From Guptibacillus hwajinpoensis (GTDB lineage Bacteria; Bacillota; Bacilli; Bacillales; Guptibacillaceae), in the NCBI RefSeq assembly GCF_001039475.1, contig NZ_LELK01000004.1:1081675-1145674 (forward strand): a DNA stretch of 64,000 nt. Direction: 5' to 3'. This document shows, in pieces, positions 25,552 through 34,697 of this stretch. Made by a program: the position numbers and the translations under genes. The notes under the pieces were generated by a model, which was given only the letters and a program-made list of their open reading frames with translations, was not told the DNA's origin and ran no database searches. Each line of letters begins with the position of its first letter. Position 1 is the first letter of the stretch.

Positions 25552-26556
25552 ATGGCCAATTATGGAATAACGAGAGATTATATAGGAAAAGGAAAATCAA
25601 GACCAAAAGAAAAAAATGACGGGATCACATTTATTGTAGCGCATGACACTGGTAACCCGGGATCGAGTGCATATGTAAACCGTGCGTACTTTGCAAAGAA
25701 TGTTGTCTCTGCTTCAGCGCATACCTTCATCGATGATTCAGTCATCCTTGAAATCATCCCACTTACCGAAAAAGCTTGGCATGTCAGGTATGTCTCGACA
25801 ATGGACAACATTCTATTTGATGGTGATGCGAATGATAAGGCAATTGGTGTTGAATTATGCTGGGGAGGTAGTATTTCATTTTCAGAAGCGTATAAACGCT
25901 ACGTTTGGTATCATGCTTATTTGTGTGACAAATTCAATCTTGACCCACAATCAGATATTGTAGCTCATTCAACTCTTGATCCAACGAGAAGAACAGATCC
26001 TCAAAATGCGTTAAATCGCTATGGTATAACGTGGGGAGCCTTTATTGAAGACGTGGTAGAAGAATGGAAGACGTTTCGAACAACGAGTTCAGATGAAAAA
26101 GTGAGATCTACGAACAGCACACTACTTGTAACTTATGGTGATCGAGGTGCTGCAGTAGAAAAGATTCAAGAGCTTCTTATCCGTGCAGGAATGGATCTTC
26201 GTGAATACGGAGCCGACGGAGTGTTCGGTAAAGAAACACTTGAAGCAGTTCAGAAATTCCAGAGGTTGTCGGGACTAATTGAGGATGGAATCGTTGGACC
26301 TAAAACCATTGCAGCTCTAAAACGCGTTCGTAAAGGACAATTCAATTCTTCAACGCCCGTTCGTCCTTATCCGGGTAGTTACGTGATGATTGGAGATAGA
26401 GGAAAAGATGTAGAGGCGATCCAACGAGCTGTTAATGTTAAACCAGACGGGATTTTTGGTCCCAACACGGAGAGTGCAGTTAAAAGGTATCAAGCAAGGA
26501 AGGGACTTTCCGTAGATGGAATCGTTGGGCCTGCAACGTGGAATATGCTCTTCTAG
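25552..26556 (+). CDS. N-acetylmuramoyl-L-alanine amidase with two PG-binding repeats (endolysin-like)
   Basis: 334 residues without a signal peptide. Residues about 1-170 form an amidase_2 zinc domain (FIVAHDTGNPGS, SAHTFID, the IGVELCWGG core, VAHSTLDPTRRTDP). PG_binding_1 repeats follow at about 195-255 (RAGMDLREYGADGVFGKETLEAVQKFQ) and 275-334 (VKPDGIFGPNTESAVKRYQ). This plan matches phage endolysins such as XlyA/CwlA. No holin or other phage gene is adjacent, so it may be a domesticated lysin. TTCAGGAGGTAATAGGAT precedes ATG. Confidence 0.87.
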   Translation: MANYGITRDYIGKGKSRPKEKNDGITFIVAHDTGNPGSSAYVNRAYFAKNVVSASAHTFIDDSVILEIIPLTEKAWHVRYVSTMDNILFDGDANDKAIGVELCWGGSISFSEAYKRYVWYHAYLCDKFNLDPQSDIVAHSTLDPTRRTDPQNALNRYGITWGAFIEDVVEEWKTFRTTSSDEKVRSTNSTLLVTYGDRGAAVEKIQELLIRAGMDLREYGADGVFGKETLEAVQKFQRLSGLIEDGIVGPKTIAALKRVRKGQFNSSTPVRPYPGSYVMIGDRGKDVEAIQRAVNVKPDGIFGPNTESAVKRYQARKGLSVDGIVGPATWNMLF

Positions 26557-26641
26557 CAAGCACATCGAAAACAGATTGAAAATAGTGCAAACTCTCTACT
26601 TCCGTTACGCTTGAAGTAGCAAAGTCGAGAGGATGGTCTAG

Positions 26642-27385
26642 ATGAGCAAAGTTGTTATTGTAACAGGTGCAACGTCAGGAATAGGAGAGGCAGCAGCCCT
26701 TAATTTTGCAGAAAAAGGAGCACAGGTTGTTGGGATTGGACGTTCTAAAGAGCGTGGCGAAGCGCTAGAACATAAAGGGGAATCACTCGCGGGATCTATT
26801 GATTTCTATCAAGTAGATGTAGGAAAAGAGTCCGAAGTAAAGAAGTTCTTTGAAGAATTTAAAGAAACATATGAGAAATTGGATGTACTATTTAATAATG
26901 CAGGGGTCGCAGATGTTGGCATTGGTCCGCTAAGTCGCGTTTCGGACGAAGATTGGGATCGGCTATTTCATATTAATTTGAAATCCATTTACTATATGGT
27001 GAATCATGCTGAAAGACTTTTTGTAAAAGAGTCTACTATTATTAACAATGCAGCGATTGTTGGAACGATAAAATATCCTTCAGCTCTTCCAGCATATAGT
27101 GCAGCAAAAGCAGGTGTAGTTGCTCTGACAAAATCATTGGCAGGTCGATATGCCAAACGCAAAATACGTGTTAATGCGATATCACCTGGACCAATCGATA
27201 CGCCTCTTGCTCAAAAGCTTTATGGATCTGAAGAAAACTTTCAGAAAGCGTATAAACAGCACCCAAGAGGATCATTCGGAAGACCTGAAGAAGTTGCGAA
27301 AGCTGTGTATTTCCTTGCAAGTGATGAGTCGAGTTATATAAACGGCCACAATCTAGTTATAGATGGTGGTTACACGCTAGCATAA
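26642..27385 (+). CDS. Short-chain dehydrogenase/reductase (SDR)
   Basis: 247-residue classical SDR: cofactor motif TGATSGIGEAAA near the N-terminus, NNAGVADVG, and the catalytic YSAAKAG, with C-terminal GRPEEVAKAVYFLASDESSYINGHNLVIDGG. The serine of the catalytic triad is not in its usual place (IINNAAIVGTIKYPSALPAYSAAK has Ala or Ser nearby), so activity on a ketone needs care. NAD(P) specificity is not clear. The start follows GAGAGGATGGTCTAG. Confidence 0.9.
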   Translation: MSKVVIVTGATSGIGEAAALNFAEKGAQVVGIGRSKERGEALEHKGESLAGSIDFYQVDVGKESEVKKFFEEFKETYEKLDVLFNNAGVADVGIGPLSRVSDEDWDRLFHINLKSIYYMVNHAERLFVKESTIINNAAIVGTIKYPSALPAYSAAKAGVVALTKSLAGRYAKRKIRVNAISPGPIDTPLAQKLYGSEENFQKAYKQHPRGSFGRPEEVAKAVYFLASDESSYINGHNLVIDGGYTLA

Positions 27386-27386
27386 G

Positions 27387-27413
27387 GAAAACCCGTGCAA
27401 TGCACGGGTTTTT
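27387..27413. terminator. Terminator between convergent SDR and CapA-like genes
   Basis: AAAACCCGTGCA / TGCACGGGTTTTT stem; its end abuts the CapA-like stop codon. Confidence 0.88.
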
Positions 27414-27414
27414 C

Positions 27415-28548
27415 TTATGCTTTAGGTACTTTCAAATCAGGAATCCACTGCTTCATATGTTGATTGATCTCGTTTAATAACTCGGAGTTCACTTCGCTCA
27501 ATGGATTAACGTGGTAATTCTTATCTACAAACGTAGGTGTAAACGAAGGAGAGGTGACAGTAATCGTTGAAATTCCTCTGAATTCTTTCTTTACAATGTT
27601 CACTTTCAGAATTCCACCTATATCTTTATAATCCATCCGTTGACCTGAGAGGAAATTACCGAGTGAATAAGCGACAAGTACTTTACGGTCATCTGAAGTT
27701 TCTATCCATTCTAGTGGTTGCAATACGTGTGGATGATGCCCAAGAATAAGATCAGCGCCTGCTTCTGCTATATCCGATGAGAGAGCTAATTGATCGTTAC
27801 TAGGGTATCTCTCATATTCGTTTCCGAAATGAATACTAACAACTACCGCATCCGCTTCTTTTTTAGCTGCTAGAATGTCATTCTTTATTAACTCTCGATC
27901 TATGTAGTTAACGAGATAGGGTTTTCCTGACGGAGGCCGAATCCCGTTCGTTCCATAAGTGTAAGCAAGAAAGGCAACAGAGATACCATTCTGCTCTATG
28001 GTGCGAATTTCTTTACGATCTTTTTCTGAAAGATAGCTTCCAGTATAGAGAATTCCAATTTTGTTCCAGTGTTTAATTGCATTTTGAATCGCTTTTTCTC
28101 CTCGATCAAGCGTGTGGTTGTTCGCCATTGAAACAATATCGACGCCTGATGACTTTAGGGCGTCCCCAACCTCCGTAGGACTATTAAAGGAAGGATAGGA
28201 AGATAAACCAATAGAAGTTCCACCAATGACCGTTTCCTGATTAGCAAAAGTTATATCTGCATCTTGTAACTGCTTTTGTACTTTTGAGAGCATTGGATTG
28301 AAGTTATAGCTGTTCCCTTCAACGGCTTTCTCATAGACGCGATCATGGATAAGAATATCTCCAACTGCAGCAAGAGTGATCGACGAAGTTGTAAGAGGTT
28401 GGTTGCTTTTAGCAGGGGAGATGTCCGTGTTATAAGTAGAAAGGTCTAAAGATTTTCTCTCAGCAGAATATTCGTCTTCCCCTTGTAGCAATAAAGCTGC
28501 AACGGCGATAACAAGCATGATAAGTATTCCAATTGTTATTTTTTTCAT
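27415..28548 (-). CDS. CapA-family (PGA_cap) metallophosphoesterase-like protein
   Basis: 377 residues with an N-terminal membrane anchor (about 4-21) and an extracellular PGA_cap domain: LAAVGDILIHDRVYE, TFANQETVIGG, VDIVSMANNHTLDRG, VVSIHFGNEYER and ILGHHPHVLQPLEW. These match the calcineurin-like fold of CapA/PgsA. CapA supports poly-gamma-glutamate synthesis and export, but no capB or capC is next to it, so a different cell-surface role is possible. TAGGAGAATTAC precedes ATG. Confidence 0.9.
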   Translation of the reverse strand: MKKITIGILIMLVIAVAALLLQGEDEYSAERKSLDLSTYNTDISPAKSNQPLTTSSITLAAVGDILIHDRVYEKAVEGNSYNFNPMLSKVQKQLQDADITFANQETVIGGTSIGLSSYPSFNSPTEVGDALKSSGVDIVSMANNHTLDRGEKAIQNAIKHWNKIGILYTGSYLSEKDRKEIRTIEQNGISVAFLAYTYGTNGIRPPSGKPYLVNYIDRELIKNDILAAKKEADAVVVSIHFGNEYERYPSNDQLALSSDIAEAGADLILGHHPHVLQPLEWIETSDDRKVLVAYSLGNFLSGQRMDYKDIGGILKVNIVKKEFRGISTITVTSPSFTPTFVDKNYHVNPLSEVNSELLNEINQHMKQWIPDLKVPKA

Positions 28549-28637
28549 GTAATTCTCCTATATTCATTCATTGAGTATTAGTATGTACAAACTTAAGTTT
28601 CGACAAAATCAAGGATATTCCTCTTTAAAAAGAATTA

Positions 28638-28832
28638 AGCTATGTTAATGAACAGTGTTGATTTTTGGCTCATTTACGCCCTGTGGTGACCAATCGCTTC
28701 GAGCAAATTCATTTGCTCAGACGATTGGTCACCACAGGGCGACCTTTCAGCAGAGCTGAAAGGCGAGTGAAACTGAGGTTTCACTCGAATGAGCCAAAAA
28801 TCGAGAAATCAACAATATGAGCTAACATAGCC
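28638..28832 (-). repeat. Nested-hairpin TIR element, full copy C (inverted)
   Basis: Reverse-oriented copy of the element at 17452. It ends GCTAACATAGCC and begins GCTATGTTA, and its internal hairpins CCTTTCAGC/GCTGAAAGG and CGCCCTGTGGTGACC/GGTCACCACAGGGCG are more perfectly paired than in copy B. Differences from copy B are often compensatory, keeping the stems paired. It fills most of the gap before proC. Confidence 0.9.
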
Positions 28833-28984
28833 AAAAAATCCATTTATTGTCCGAAATCGATTTTTATTGTCCAAAAATCCAATATATTAGCTAAAACTCT
28901 GTTATATTGTCCAACCTACACATTAGCTCTTATCTTGCTTCGTTTGATATAGTTAATAAGGAAAAAGGAAGGAGAGAGATGCAT

Positions 28985-29779
28985 ATGAATAAACCGAATA
29001 TCCTGTTTATAGGTGCTGGTCGAATGGCAGAAGCTATTTTTGCTGGTCTTAAACAGCCAAACACAATCGGTACAATTACGATTTCAAATCAATCAGATCA
29101 AGAACGTTTGGAACAGTTAAAAGATACATATGAAGTTGAAACAGCTTCGTGGCAAGAAGTTATTTCAGACCATGAGGTGATCATTCTTGCAATGCCTCCT
29201 TCAGCTCACCCTGCAGTTCTTGCTGAGCTTGCTAATAAAGTAGACAATCAGTTTATTATAACAGTTGCAGCGGGAATCGGACCGTCTGTTCTTGAAGAAG
29301 CTCTTCCAAACCGACCAACAGCCTGGATTATGCCAAATACAGCAGCTGATATCGGTGAATCCATGTCTTTATTTGCATGCGGGAAGCATGTCTTATCAGA
29401 GCATCGAGAAGTGTTGCAGACGATTCTTTATGCAATAGGAGAATCGACTGAGTTAACAGAAGAGCAAATCCATCATTTAACTGCTGTGACGGGAAGCGCT
29501 CCTGCTTTTGTTTATCATATGGCTGAGTCACTTGAAATAACAGCAAAATCTTACGGCTTGTCAACAGATGTGGCTAGGAAGCTTGTCGTACAGATGATTT
29601 ATGGATCTGCTTCGATGTTAAAAGATGGGCGTGAAGCTGGTGATTTACGAGATCAAGTGACAACGCCTGGTGGAGCAACTGCGGCGGGGCTTGAGGTTCT
29701 AGAGAATGGAAACTTTAGTGATCTTCTACATCAAGCTGTGCTTGCTGTTAATGCCAAAGCAGCAGAACAGGCCAAATAA
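28985..29779 (+). CDS. proC: Pyrroline-5-carboxylate reductase
   Basis: Last step of proline synthesis: NAD(P)H-dependent reduction of pyrroline-5-carboxylate. It has 264 residues with the Rossmann motif LFIGAGRMAEAIFAGL at the start, MPNTAADIGESM in the middle and the C-terminal signature GDLRDQVTTPGGATAAGLEVLE. The start is uncertain between ATG 28979 and 28985; AAGGAAGGAG is 4 or 10 bases away. It is unlinked to proBA (14 kb away) and has its own terminator. Confidence 0.93.
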   Translation: MNKPNILFIGAGRMAEAIFAGLKQPNTIGTITISNQSDQERLEQLKDTYEVETASWQEVISDHEVIILAMPPSAHPAVLAELANKVDNQFIITVAAGIGPSVLEEALPNRPTAWIMPNTAADIGESMSLFACGKHVLSEHREVLQTILYAIGESTELTEEQIHHLTAVTGSAPAFVYHMAESLEITAKSYGLSTDVARKLVVQMIYGSASMLKDGREAGDLRDQVTTPGGATAAGLEVLENGNFSDLLHQAVLAVNAKAAEQAK

Positions 29780-29815
29780 AAAAAGCATGCTCAGGAATCC
29801 TGAGCATGCTTTTTT
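29778..29815. terminator. Bidirectional terminator after proC
   Basis: AAAAAAGCATGCTCAGGA / TCCTGAGCATGCTTTTTT, a nearly perfect palindrome between convergent genes. Confidence 0.95.
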
Positions 29816-29817
29816 AG

Positions 29818-31320
29818 TTACAAAATATATGGTCCTAAAAGGAAGATTAAAATTCCGAGATTAAGTCCAAGTTGGTAAGAGGTTCGTTGAAGAATCGTCC
29901 ATTCCTGATCTTGTCCAAGACGACTAATTGAAAAGGAAATAAGGAAGATAATAATAGGCCAGATGAAAGCAGCTCCTGGAAACGTAAGATAGGTAGGAGC
30001 AAGGTACTGAAATGGTCCATCAAGTATTGAAGGAAGAAATATCATTTGAGATGCTACACATAACAGTACAATGGTCCATTCCACCCACTTCTTGTCCTGT
30101 TCAATGGCTGTTGTATTGGCAAAATACAAATACATTAAACCAACTGCTGGAAGAATTAGGAATCCGAATGAGAAAGCGAGCATTGCGAACATCCCAACGA
30201 CAGCTGTGAAGGTATAAAAGAGGGCGATCTTTAAGTCCTCTCCACTTGTTGCATTACTACTCTCGACAACCTCCTGTGAAGTGCTCGATCCGTGTAACAC
30301 AAAACCGCTTTTTTCTTTATCCATCCAGATGACTGAATTTCCGGATACAGATATTGGGCGAATGGAAAGTTCCTCGCTCGTACTTCTTCGTGACGCAACC
30401 CATTTATCGTTCTTTTGAGTGGCTTCGTAAATACTAATGACTTCTCGTTTTGGTGAAATGGCACCATTAGCACTGAACAACAGATGGGGCTCGCCATTTA
30501 TCTCATTTAATGAGAAATAGTTAGGTCTCGTAATTTCAGATCCAGTTTCTCCATTAGCGATTTTAAGAAGATTAACCTCAGCTGCTTCTCCATTAGCGCT
30601 TTCTCCGTAATACGTGTCAACAATTCTTGTTCCTTGCCTTGAAGCGAAAGCCGTATAGGTAAATACTAAGCCATTATCTGTGGAAATCGCTTGAAGGTTA
30701 CTAAATAGTTCTCCTGAGGAGAGAGCCGTTTCATAAATCATTTCAGGCTCACTACCCTGCTCAAGGGTGTAAAATTGATTCATGGCATCTGTTTGAACAT
30801 AGAGTAGAGCTTTTCCATCTTCTGTTACAACGGCATTTTTTATGTAAGGTGATACGGTTGTTGCTGATTCAATTGTACCTTCAGGTGTAACGAAATTTAG
30901 CTGGTGACGTGACCAGGCAACAATGCCATTGTCAGATGCATGTAGACCTTCGATGTTCTCAGCAATTGTTTTCTCTTTACCATTAGTAGAGTATACGAGC
31001 GCATCGCTCTTCTTGTAGATGGCTTGCTGATCATCCACATAGAAAGAGTAGCCTTCCGGAATGGCGTAATTCATATCCTCCGTTTCAACATCTAATTGTT
31101 CGTTAACGGTTACTTTACGCACTGGATCGCCACTAAAGTAAAGTTCCGTCTCATCACTCTCGTTCTTTGTAAACACTTGGCTGTCCTGAGCTGAAACATT
31201 AAGATCAACCGTTCGACTCCATCCTTCATCAGGCTTCTCTTGAAGTATTGATAGCTGATGAAGAAAGATGAGTAATAAGATAACGAAAGCAGTTAGAATT
31301 GGTATCCCATATTTTTTCAT
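29818..31320 (-). CDS. Large membrane protein with extracytoplasmic beta-rich domain, unknown
   Basis: 500 residues: an N-terminal helix (about 4-22), an extracytoplasmic region of about 340 residues with repeating beta-strand patterns suggesting a propeller-like fold, then four or five membrane helices (about 368-500). No catalytic motif or named family is recognised. AAGGGGGACT precedes two adjacent ATGs; the second (31320) has the better spacing. It is monocistronic. Confidence 0.75.
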   Translation of the reverse strand: MKKYGIPILTAFVILLLIFLHQLSILQEKPDEGWSRTVDLNVSAQDSQVFTKNESDETELYFSGDPVRKVTVNEQLDVETEDMNYAIPEGYSFYVDDQQAIYKKSDALVYSTNGKEKTIAENIEGLHASDNGIVAWSRHQLNFVTPEGTIESATTVSPYIKNAVVTEDGKALLYVQTDAMNQFYTLEQGSEPEMIYETALSSGELFSNLQAISTDNGLVFTYTAFASRQGTRIVDTYYGESANGEAAEVNLLKIANGETGSEITRPNYFSLNEINGEPHLLFSANGAISPKREVISIYEATQKNDKWVASRRSTSEELSIRPISVSGNSVIWMDKEKSGFVLHGSSTSQEVVESSNATSGEDLKIALFYTFTAVVGMFAMLAFSFGFLILPAVGLMYLYFANTTAIEQDKKWVEWTIVLLCVASQMIFLPSILDGPFQYLAPTYLTFPGAAFIWPIIIFLISFSISRLGQDQEWTILQRTSYQLGLNLGILIFLLGPYIL

Positions 31321-31498
31321 CATAGTCCCCCTTAAATTTTCAATCCATTTGCATTTTACATAAGTTTCAAAAAATTTACAATATTATTTCTAAAATAGCT
31401 AAAAACTTTGTGAATTTCATACTGTGAGATGTTGTTGGAAAATGGTTATTGTCTATTTATTGGTAGGATTAACGTGCTATGCCTAGGAAAGAAGGCGT

Positions 31499-31528
31499 AA
31501 AAAAACGAGTGCGCTGCACTCGTTTTTT
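31499..31528 (-). terminator. Terminator of speD
   Basis: AAAAACGAGTGC / GCACTCGTTTTTT with a three-base loop; the stop codon of speD lies at its edge. Confidence 0.88.
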
Positions 31529-31919
31529 AATTTCCTTCTATTCCAGTCTTTTCGACTTCCTTCACAACGATTTCGCCAGTCCCTCTTGGGATTTTGACAG
31601 TATGAATGGTTTGAGCTTCTAGAGCACGAGCAATCGCATTTGTTGCTTCACTAGGATCAATTTTATCACCGCACGTATAAACGTCTATTGAAGCATAACC
31701 ATGTTCAGGAAAGCTGTGAATTGTGAGATGAGATTCGGCGATGATGACTGCCCCACTTATTCCCTGTGGTTCGAACGGGTGAAAAACAACATCTCTTATT
31801 TCTGCACCTGCTTCGAGTGCAGCACTAGCGAAAGTTTCTTCTATATAGATTAGATCGTTTAATTTTTCTTTGTTACAATTCCACATTTCGGCAATGATAT
31901 GATGACCTAATGTTTCGAT
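31527..31919 (-). CDS. speD: S-adenosylmethionine decarboxylase proenzyme, apparent ATC start
   Basis: Makes decarboxylated SAM for spermidine synthesis after self-cleavage to a pyruvoyl enzyme. The conserved [29 protein letters not shown] block is present (here [16 protein letters not shown]), including the cleavage/pyruvoyl serine, His and Cys. Homologues begin MxTxGxHxIxE; here the same residues ([10 protein letters not shown]) are encoded just before the first ATG (31886), yet no ATG, GTG or TTG exists between them and an in-frame TAG. Three ATC codons stand there, and the ATC at 31919 lies 8 bases from GGGAGG. I therefore place the start at 31919 (130 residues), either a non-standard AUC start or a mutated start. 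Confidence 0.85.
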   Translation of the reverse strand: METLGHHIIAEMWNCNKEKLNDLIYIEETFASAALEAGAEIRDVVFHPFEPQGISGAVIIAESHLTIHSFPEHGYASIDVYTCGDKIDPSEATNAIARALEAQTIHTVKIPRGTGEIVVKEVEKTGIEGN

Positions 31920-32124
31920 GATGATAGCCTCCCTTTTTGACTTTCCCTATAGTGTTCATTTCAGGAATTTGATTTATACAGGATTTCTCCCCTATACAGC
32001 ACATTGTTAAACAGGGAATTGCGAATGGGCGTATAATGATAAGGAAGAGGTGACATTCCTTGACTCTTTTTGTTTAAAAGATTAAACTCAAGAACTATTA
32101 CAATGTGTTAAAGGAGATTGCGAT

Positions 32125-33495
32125 ATGGACATGCTGCATGAACTACTTAACAGACATAAACAATATTTCTTTACAGGTGAAACAAAATCATATGAATTCA
32201 GGAAAAAACAGCTTGAAACCTTACGAGAAGTTATTAAGGAATATGAACCTGAAGTGCTGGTAGCTTTAAAAGAAGATCTTCATAAATCTGAATGGGAAGC
32301 TTATACCACGGAAATAGGATTCTTACTTGAAGAAATCAAGTTTACATTAAAGCACTTGAAAGAGTGGATGAGTCCTGAGAAGGTGAAATCACCTATTACG
32401 CACCTTGGGTCGAAAAGTATGATTCACCAGGAACCTTATGGTGTGACCTTAATTATTGCCCCATGGAACTATCCATTTCAGTTACAATTAGCGCCACTTG
32501 TTGGTGCGATCGCTGCTGGGAACTGTGCTGTTTTAAAGCCTTCGGAGTTGACGCCAGCTGTATCAGCTGTCATTTCTAAAATGATACGAGAGGTTTTTCC
32601 TGACGAATATGTTTCCGTTGTTCAAGGTGGCGTAGAAACGAGTACAGAGCTATTGAAACAGCCGTTTGATCACATTTTCTTTACAGGTAGCGTGCCTGTC
32701 GGAAAAATCGTGATGGAAGCAGCTGCGAAGCAGTTAATCCCTGTTACGCTTGAGCTTGGAGGAAAAAGCCCTGCCATTGTAGATCAGGATGCAAATTTGA
32801 AACTTGCTGCCAAACGAATTCTATGGGGGAAGTTTACAAATGCAGGACAAACTTGTGTTGCTCCTGATTATTTATATGTTCATAGTGATGTGAAGCTAGA
32901 GTTACTTCAACATATGAGTGAAGCTCTTCTAGAATTCTACGGAGAAGATCCATTATTAAGTGACAAGTATAGCCATATCGTTAGCGATAAGCACTTTGAA
33001 AGACTGAAGAGTTTTCTAACGAATGGCGATGTGTTAATCGGTGGGCAACATAAGGAGAGTGAACGCGTTATTTCTCCGACGATTATTGATAACATATCAT
33101 GGGACGATCCCGTCATGCAGGAAGAAATCTTCGGACCAATTCTCCCTGTGCTTGAATTTACTGATCTTAATCAAGTTGTAGACGAAGTGCGTCGTCGTCC
33201 TAAACCGCTTGCTCTTTATTTCTTCTCAGAATCAGAAGAAAAGCAGGATATGATTACATCGTCCCTTTCGTTCGGTGGAGGGTGTATGAATGATACATTA
33301 ATGCACATTGTAACACCTCATCTTCCGTTTGGAGGAGTTGGATCGAGTGGTACAGGTAGCTATCATGGGAAATCAAGTTTTGAAGCTTTTTCCCATCGTA
33401 AAAGTATCGTAAAACAAACGACGAATTTTGATTTCTCGTTTCGCTATCCATCTGCTAAAAACGGTTTAAAAATGATTAAGCGAATTATGGGATAA
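32125..33495 (+). CDS. Aldehyde dehydrogenase, class 3 type (YwdH-like)
   Basis: 456-residue NAD(P)-dependent aldehyde dehydrogenase. Key features are IIAPWNYPFQLQLAPLVGAIAAGN, FTGSVPVGK (cofactor loop), the general base in ELGGKSP, and the catalytic cysteine in NAGQTCVAPDY. Length and the C-terminal hydrophobic, basic tail fit the fatty-aldehyde/class 3 group that includes YwdH. It oxidises medium or long aldehydes; the precise substrate is unknown. AAAGGAGATTGCGAT precedes ATG. Confidence 0.92.
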   Translation: MDMLHELLNRHKQYFFTGETKSYEFRKKQLETLREVIKEYEPEVLVALKEDLHKSEWEAYTTEIGFLLEEIKFTLKHLKEWMSPEKVKSPITHLGSKSMIHQEPYGVTLIIAPWNYPFQLQLAPLVGAIAAGNCAVLKPSELTPAVSAVISKMIREVFPDEYVSVVQGGVETSTELLKQPFDHIFFTGSVPVGKIVMEAAAKQLIPVTLELGGKSPAIVDQDANLKLAAKRILWGKFTNAGQTCVAPDYLYVHSDVKLELLQHMSEALLEFYGEDPLLSDKYSHIVSDKHFERLKSFLTNGDVLIGGQHKESERVISPTIIDNISWDDPVMQEEIFGPILPVLEFTDLNQVVDEVRRRPKPLALYFFSESEEKQDMITSSLSFGGGCMNDTLMHIVTPHLPFGGVGSSGTGSYHGKSSFEAFSHRKSIVKQTTNFDFSFRYPSAKNGLKMIKRIMG

Positions 33496-33523
33496 GGTAG
33501 GCATCAGCCTTCCTTTTTTTTCT
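33496..33523 (+). terminator. Terminator after aldehyde dehydrogenase
   Basis: AAGGTAGGC / GCCTTCCTT stem followed by eight T. Confidence 0.75.
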
Positions 33524-33619
33524 TTAGTCTTAGAATCAGTCATGTTATGATTGCGGCAAAGCTGTACTCAGGTAAAGTACATTCTGCGATAGTAATGATC
33601 GATATAGGAGGTAGTTCAT

Positions 33620-34576
33620 ATGAATAAAGGAGTTATTAGTCTAGGGGAAGCATTAATTGACTTTATCCCTCTTGATCAAGAAAATCTTACTTATCAAAAA
33701 AGTCCTGGAGGTGCACCTGCTAATGTTTCAGTAGGACTTGCACGTCTCGGTGTCAAATCCACATTCCTCGGTAAAGTAGGGGATGATGTTCTTGGGCGTT
33801 TTCTTCAAGATACCCTTAAAAATTACGGTGTGGACGTTTCGACTTTGATATTAACCGAATCTGCAAGAACAGGGGTTGTTTTCGTAACGAATGCGGAAAA
33901 TGGGGAGCGTAGCTTCGACTTTTACATAAACCCAAGTGCAGATCGCTTTTTGAATGCTGAAGAAATTAGTGGGGAACTGTTTGCTCATCATCGAATTCTT
34001 CATTTCGGCTCTATTTCCATGATTAGCGAACCTTCTCGAAGTGCGACGAAAAAAGCTGTTGAAACAGCAAAAGAAAAAGGAATGCTTGTTTCGTATGATC
34101 CTAATCTTCGTCTTGGGTTATGGGAAAGTGAAGAGCGTGCGAAAGAAACGATTGTTTCGATGCTGTCAGAAGCAGATATTTTGAAGCTTTCTGAAGAAGA
34201 GCTAACATTCATTACAGGAGAAGAGAACGTTGAAGCAGGAATTAAAAAGCTTGCACATTATAAAATACCCGTTATCTTCATAACGATGGGTGGAGAAGGT
34301 AGCCTTGTTTTCACTCCAGACTATTCACTAAGAGTGCCGGCTATGAAAGTGAAGGCAGTCGACACGACTGGTGCAGGGGATGCCTTTGTATCAGGTATTC
34401 TTCATGGATTTAATGAGTATGAGGGATCACTTTCTGAGCTAACAAGAGAAGAACTTGAAAGCATGACGCAATTCGCTAGTGTATCTGGTGCGCTTGCAGC
34501 TGCTACAAAAGGGGCAATGACGGCTCTTCCGACAAAAGCTGAAGTGGAAGATATACTAATGAAAGAGATGAAATAA
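33620..34576 (+). CDS. PfkB-family sugar kinase, probably fructokinase
   Basis: 318 residues of the ribokinase/PfkB fold. It has the N-terminal SLGEALIDFIP and SPGGAPANVSVGLARLG, and the C-terminal catalytic signature DTTGAGDAFVSGILHG with the Asp base. The opening sequence resembles bacterial fructokinases (ScrK/FrcK type), but no sugar transporter or regulator lies next to it, so the sugar is inferred. ATAGGAGGTAGTTCAT precedes ATG. Confidence 0.88.
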   Translation: MNKGVISLGEALIDFIPLDQENLTYQKSPGGAPANVSVGLARLGVKSTFLGKVGDDVLGRFLQDTLKNYGVDVSTLILTESARTGVVFVTNAENGERSFDFYINPSADRFLNAEEISGELFAHHRILHFGSISMISEPSRSATKKAVETAKEKGMLVSYDPNLRLGLWESEERAKETIVSMLSEADILKLSEEELTFITGEENVEAGIKKLAHYKIPVIFITMGGEGSLVFTPDYSLRVPAMKVKAVDTTGAGDAFVSGILHGFNEYEGSLSELTREELESMTQFASVSGALAAATKGAMTALPTKAEVEDILMKEMK

Positions 34577-34580
34577 CTAG

Positions 34581-34605
34581 AAACCTCGCTTAGGCGAGGT
34601 TTTTT
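34581..34605 (+). terminator. Terminator after sugar kinase
   Basis: AACCTCGC / GGCGAGGTT stem followed by TTTTT. Confidence 0.88.
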
Positions 34606-34697
34606 GTATGTCTCGATGAACAGGGAGAAACTAGATTGAAGAACCGTGGTGCGATACAATGAAATAAGGTTTTTAATACTAATCGGAGGTGCTTTAA

